Positions 60,098 through 64,000 of a stretch of DNA of 64,000 nucleotides are shown here, piece after piece. The position numbers were made by a program, and so were the translations under genes. The notes under the pieces were generated by a model. The model did no database searches, was not told the DNA's origin, and saw nothing but the letters and a program-made list of their open reading frames with translations. Origin of the DNA: Clostridiales bacterium (GTDB lineage Bacteria > Bacillota > Clostridia > Christensenellales > Borkfalkiaceae); the NCBI GenBank assembly GCA_015055965.1, contig SVHG01000005.1:30910-94909 (forward strand), given 5' to 3'. Numbering within the stretch: position 1 is the first letter of the stretch; the number at the start of each line of letters is the position of its first letter.

Positions 60098-60324
60098 GAC
60101 TCTATCACTTCGCTTCGCTCGTTCCAGAGTGACAAAAACAAATACTTGTCATTCTGGAGTTTTTGTAAGAAAACGATAGAATCTCTTATCTTGTCATTCT
60201 GGAGCGTTAGCGATAGAATCTCTTGCCTTGCATTAAGTAACATTTTTTTATTAGCGTTGAGCGATAGTAAAAACGTCTAGCGAGATTCTTCGACTGCGCA
60301 TTCGCTTCGCTCCGAATGACGGAA
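60098..60324. repeat. AGATTCTATCG/CCAGAATGACA repeat cluster
   Basis: Four units, including TGTCATTCTGGAGCGTTAGC followed by GATAGAATCT and TGTCATTCTGGAGTTTTTG with AGAAAACGATAGAATCT. A final GAGATTCTTCGACTGCGC unit contains CATTCGCTTCGCTCCGAATG. The remainder of the 660-base gap holds only the flanking terminators. Confidence 0.75.
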
Positions 60325-60350
60325 AAACAGAACGACCTAAAAAGAAGCAT

Positions 60351-60388
60351 AAAAAAAGCAAGTGCTTGTTTAAGCGCCTGCTTTTTTT
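60351..60388 (-). terminator. terminator of the giant Cys-repeat gene
   Basis: AAAAAAAGCA(A/G)GTGCTT against AAGCGCCTGCTTTTTTT; T-runs on both strands. It lies about 115 bases downstream of the gene ending at 60503. Confidence 0.7.
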
Positions 60389-60502
60389 TATGTGTTTTTA
60401 TTAACCAATATAAGTTACGCTAATTGAAGCTATTCTTATTTGCTTACTACCGGCTACCTTGTTATTCGCTTTACTTATAACGAAGGTTTAGATATTACCT
60501 AT

Positions 60503-63500
60503 CTACGCCTGTTTTTTATACATTTGAATTGCTGTTTGACTACTTGTATAACAAGCAAATCTTGGAGAGCCTGCATTCCATTGTAATTTTCTTGCACTAT
60601 CTTTTGCGTTGGCAATAATTACATTACCACCATCAAAACTTACGTTCCAAGAAGAATTAGCATTTAACGTTGCGCTTACAGCAAGAGAGTTTCCTGAACT
60701 CCAAGATAAATACTGACCATCCGATGTCTTAAATGCATAAGTTCCAGTAGTTGAGCCAGCAACTACGGTTAATTGATAAACGCCGGTGGGTACGCCAGTG
60801 TATGCTGTACCTATACCATATTTTGTACTTGTTGTTGAAATACCACTGATTTCCATTGTTTTACTTTCGCAAACAAGAGTTACTACGTCACCAACAGCTA
60901 TTGAACTAGCCTTTACCCAAGTTGCAGGCTTTTCTTCGCCACCTGCAGATTCTGCTTCACCACAACGAGTACATGTACCATCAACGAAATTATGACCTAA
61001 AGCTTTACTTTCAGTTGTAGTTATGATTTCTTTACAATCATCACAAGTAACTGTTTTTGTTCCATCTTCTGTACAAGTAGCAGAGTTTGTTTCCGTAGTG
61101 TTTGCGTGAGTACATTCTTCAACAGGGGGATTAGTAGAAGCAGGTGTGTAAGTAACGGTTAAAGAGTTCATTCTTACTTGTGCACTTAAGCCCTCAATTA
61201 CAAACTCAGGAACGGATTCAGTAAACACAATGGTTACGTCAGTAGTACCTATAGTTATTACATAGTTTGCATCTTCCTTAATAGAATTCTTTAATGCAGT
61301 TGCATAGGTAGAATTATTACAGGTAAATACAATTTTAGTAATACTACCACCCTGTACTTTAACAGAAATATTTGAACTCTTATAGAATCTTGCAGGATTA
61401 GAATAATCTGCAACATTACTAGTAGAACTACTTTTATCATTACTCAAAGTAACACCGTTTTCAGTCCATACTTGTTGAGATGTGTTAAACACGGTTCTTT
61501 TAGCTACATCATCAAACGAAAGAGTAGCTTCAACAGGTTTTATTTCTTCGCCACCAGCGCTAGGATCTTCGTTTCCACAACGTGAGCATGCACCATCAAC
61601 GAAATTGTGACCTAAAGCTGCAACTTCGCTATCGGTATAGCTTGCCTTACAAATAGAACAAGTATGTGTAGTATAACCATCAGTTAAACAGGTTGCTTCG
61701 GTTACAGCTTCGACGTAATCGTGTTCGTGAGCAACAACGTTATCCATCCAAGCATCCTTCATTTGAGCGGTTGAGTTATATGTACCAAGAATACCGTAAA
61801 CGGTTAATTCATCACCTTCAACAGGCTTATAGCTCATTTTGTCATATCTGGTTTCTTTATCCCAAGTATATAAGCCATAAATGCAAAGCTGTTCGCCGTT
61901 TTCATCCTTAATATACATGTTACCATAGGTGGTGTTGTATACGTTTGTTACAACACCGGTAATATAATACTTAGCAGTTGTGTAAGAAGATCCAGCAGCT
62001 TTAGCTAAAGCAATAGCTTGTTCAATGGTTAAATATGAATCAGCTTCAGGAGCTATAACGGTTGAACAAACATCACACTTGTAGTCAGTATTTTCATCAG
62101 TATGAGCTAAAACATCGCCTTCGGTTGTGCCACAAACTAAACAGGTTTTAGGAGCGGTACAGGTTGCATCATTCCAAGAGTGATCTAAAACAGGAATTTC
62201 TTTTTGAGCTACTAAAATTTCACCACAAACTGAGCAATGAGAACCTTCCGTTAAGCCAGTTGCATTACAGGTGGGATCAACAGCTTTATCTACAACTTCA
62301 GTATGGGGAACCGGGCCAGTGCTTTCTTGACTAATTATTATTCCACAGTCAGCACAAGCAACTGTAATTATTCCGCCCTCTGTACAGCTAGCAGAATTTG
62401 TTGATTCTGTTTTAGAGTGTTCACATTTTTCTATGCTTTCAGTTGAATAAACAACCTCCATAGAAGTAATTCTTACTTGTCCACTTGTTCCAGAACTGCC
62501 AACAGCCAAAGTAATTGAAGAAGCATTTACCGTTACTATAGTGCCACTACTTATGTTCGTTGAATCATTTAACAAATACCCGTTATTTTCAGGGGTGTAT
62601 GTGATCTTAACTGAAAATTCGCTAATTTCACTTGGAACACTAATAGTTATAGTTGCACTTTCAGATTGATACAATCTCCAATTGTTACCATTTGTATAAT
62701 ATTTACCAGTATTTCTGCCACCATTAACGGTTGCCGTAACATCATTACCAAAGTTTACTGAACTATATTTGTAACTATCCTTCCACTCATTTGCGGTTGC
62801 ATAATCTACAATAGAAACGCTTGCTGTTGTTTGATTAATTTCTTCAATAGCGCGCGCGTTACAATCTTTTGCCGTACAACTGAAAACATTCTTATTATTT
62901 ATGAAATCAATAGGTTCTTCACCCCAAATATGTCCTAAAGCGTCAACGGTAACAATTTCTCTGCTTAGCTCATCACCACAAACGGTACAGTAAACAACGT
63001 TATCGTAAGAGCCATCGTTTTCACAATCGGGATCTACTTCGTTTTCCTTAATTGCGTCGCCTTCAGTATGACCTAAAGCATCAACCGTAACAGTTTCTCT
63101 GCTTAGTTCTTCGTTGCAAACAGTACAGTAAACTACGTTATCATAAGAGCCTGCGTTTTCACAATCAGGATCTACGTTGTTTTCTTTAACTGCAACACCG
63201 GAAACGTGAGCACCAACAACGTATACATCGTTTAATTTAACTGCGTGATAATCGCTTGCAAGCTTGTTGCTATTAGACTCGCCATCGTTAGAGTGGTTTG
63301 CGGGGTTCCAGTTTACAAACTCGCCACCCGTAACAATGATTTCGCCAAGTGATTCGGGGTATCTTTCATCAATATCTAAAACGTAATATTTGCCTTCAAA
63401 TTTTTCTTTTGCTTCAAATCTTCCGCCAAGAACTTCAATAATACCATTCTTGCCTTCGTAATCCTTTGCAAAGATAACAGTTCCGTAAGACATAGAAACA

Positions 63501-64000
63501 AATTCACCGCTTTCAATGATTACGTGACCACCTAATGCAGAGATTACGCTATTTGTTGCCGCTTGGTTACCGCTAACCATTTTACCGTTACCGGTTACGG
63601 TAACTAACGCGCCGTTTTTAACAAGCAAGCATTCAACCGTTTCTTCACTTGCCCAATCAGCGGTTACGGTTTTGCCGTTTAAGTCAAGAGTTACCTCAAC
63701 ATCGCCTTCAACAACAATTATTTCTTCAAGAATTAAATCATTTAAAAGCTTAACATTGCAACCTGCATTTAGAACTTCGGCAACATCTGAAGCCTTTTTA
63801 ATTTCAACTAAACTTCCTTTTTCTACAACGGTTTTTTCGTTTGCATCACAGTATTTACATTCTTGAGTTACGTGATATAATTTATCTTCGTAATAGTAAT
63901 CATCTACTTCTTGGTATGTATGACCTAAAGCGGGAACAACTGTTTGTGCAACTAATACTTCTTTACATACGTCACAGTGAGAGCCTTCAGTTAAACCGGT
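60503..64000 (-). CDS. giant secreted Cys-repeat/OB-fold protein, 5' end outside window
   Basis: The frame is open from 60503 to the window edge, at least 1165 codons, so the apparent start at 63628 is not real. Visible in order: a Cys repeat (TGLTEGSHCDVCKEVLVAQT), a beta-helix-like stretch (EEIIVVEGDVEVTLDLNGKT), two LGH/CTVC repeats with YDNVVYCTVC and a first beta domain (ITISVPSEISEFSVKITYTP). Then come more Cys repeats, an OB-like domain (KYYITGVVTNVYNTTYGNMY), a second copy of the beta domain and a C-terminal domain (YGIGTAYTGVPTGVYQLTVV) ending QMYKKQA. Architecture resembles the 24515-27676 protein. Secretion is likely, but the N-terminus is not seen. Role unknown. Confidence 0.75.
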   Translation of the reverse strand, partial: TGLTEGSHCDVCKEVLVAQTVVPALGHTYQEVDDYYYEDKLYHVTQECKYCDANEKTVVEKGSLVEIKKASDVAEVLNAGCNVKLLNDLILEEIIVVEGDVEVTLDLNGKTVTADWASEETVECLLVKNGALVTVTGNGKMVSGNQAATNSVISALGGHVIIESGEFVSMSYGTVIFAKDYEGKNGIIEVLGGRFEAKEKFEGKYYVLDIDERYPESLGEIIVTGGEFVNWNPANHSNDGESNSNKLASDYHAVKLNDVYVVGAHVSGVAVKENNVDPDCENAGSYDNVVYCTVCNEELSRETVTVDALGHTEGDAIKENEVDPDCENDGSYDNVVYCTVCGDELSREIVTVDALGHIWGEEPIDFINNKNVFSCTAKDCNARAIEEINQTTASVSIVDYATANEWKDSYKYSSVNFGNDVTATVNGGRNTGKYYTNGNNWRLYQSESATITISVPSEISEFSVKITYTPENNGYLLNDSTNISSGTIVTVNASSITLAVGSSGTSGQVRITSMEVVYSTESIEKCEHSKTESTNSASCTEGGIITVACADCGIIISQESTGPVPHTEVVDKAVDPTCNATGLTEGSHCSVCGEILVAQKEIPVLDHSWNDATCTAPKTCLVCGTTEGDVLAHTDENTDYKCDVCSTVIAPEADSYLTIEQAIALAKAAGSSYTTAKYYITGVVTNVYNTTYGNMYIKDENGEQLCIYGLYTWDKETRYDKMSYKPVEGDELTVYGILGTYNSTAQMKDAWMDNVVAHEHDYVEAVTEATCLTDGYTTHTCSICKASYTDSEVAALGHNFVDGACSRCGNEDPSAGGEEIKPVEATLSFDDVAKRTVFNTSQQVWTENGVTLSNDKSSSTSNVADYSNPARFYKSSNISVKVQGGSITKIVFTCNNSTYATALKNSIKEDANYVITIGTTDVTIVFTESVPEFVIEGLSAQVRMNSLTVTYTPASTNPPVEECTHANTTETNSATCTEDGTKTVTCDDCKEIITTTESKALGHNFVDGTCTRCGEAESAGGEEKPATWVKASSIAVGDVVTLVCESKTMEISGISTTSTKYGIGTAYTGVPTGVYQLTVVAGSTTGTYAFKTSDGQYLSWSSGNSLAVSATLNANSSWNVSFDGGNVIIANAKDSARKLQWNAGSPRFACYTSSQTAIQMYKKQA

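Noticed and set aside
63626..63628. Start of the last gene at 63628
   Set aside because: That codon is TTG within a longer frame that stays open to the window edge and encodes more of the same repeats, so the true start is outside.

Overview
The window looks like a chromosomal segment from an AT-rich anaerobic member of the Bacillota, probably an uncultured gut clostridium; this placement is inferred. The evidence is the block mrnC-rlmB-sigH-dnaX-ybaB-recR, a DapL/DapF-type diaminopimelate route, a nine-gene V/A-type ATPase with a sodium-type proteolipid, a CwlD-like amidase, strong Shine-Dalgarno sites, and many lipoproteins and secreted proteins with GLUG, LRR_5, MBG and Cys-x-x-Cys repeats. 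I see no phage, transposase or CRISPR array.

Layout. 1-4.7 kb: lipoprotein and secreted genes around a glycogen branching enzyme (glgB). 4.9-12.9 kb: a reverse-strand operon of four surface-related genes that contains a 23S-rRNA-intervening-sequence-type four-helix-bundle gene. 12.9-14.6 kb: a self-operated TetR gene and a CrtO-like membrane protein. 14.9-20.4 kb: an AraC regulator divergent from a GPH sugar symporter, GH2 beta-galactosidase and methylglyoxal synthase. 20.6-24.2 kb: tRNA-Gln, a DEDDh exonuclease, a DUF3221 lipoprotein, a decayed XRE gene and a divergent dapF-dapL pair. 24.5-27.7 kb: a Cys-repeat lipoprotein broken by one in-frame TAA. 28.1-28.5 kb: two identical 169-bp repeats. 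28.5-33.1 kb: the replication, recombination and RNA housekeeping operon. 33.8-39.4 kb: an LRR lipoprotein behind a structured, attenuator-like leader, a CwlD-like amidase whose promoter holds DnaA boxes, and a large membrane-anchored protein. 39.7-48.4 kb: the V-ATPase operon. From 48.7 kb most genes are on the forward strand: a leaderless GT2 gene, a kinase/HTH/macrodomain/vWA locus (50.0-54.0 kb), an L-cysteine desulfidase-family enzyme, a phosphopantetheinyl transferase with a DUF4886 hydrolase (reverse), tRNA-Leu, a MazG-like enzyme and a GNAT enzyme. The window ends inside another giant Cys-repeat secreted protein.

The most unusual content is of two kinds. First, the locus at 50.0-54.0 kb puts a CtkA/HipA-like kinase, a protein with a resolvase-type HTH, a macrodomain fused to an HTH-like region and a TerY-like vWA protein in one forward run. 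This resembles a signalling, toxin-antitoxin or defence module. Second, the intergenic DNA is full of small structured repeats. Three families recur: arrays of mini-hairpins with constant spacers and varying but still self-complementary stems; a CTATAGCGCGATTAAC element that doubles as terminator, leader or coding DNA; and the AGATTCTATCG/CCAGAATGACA element. Single structures of note are the leader at 35.56-35.76 kb and the DnaA-box cluster at 36.5-36.6 kb.
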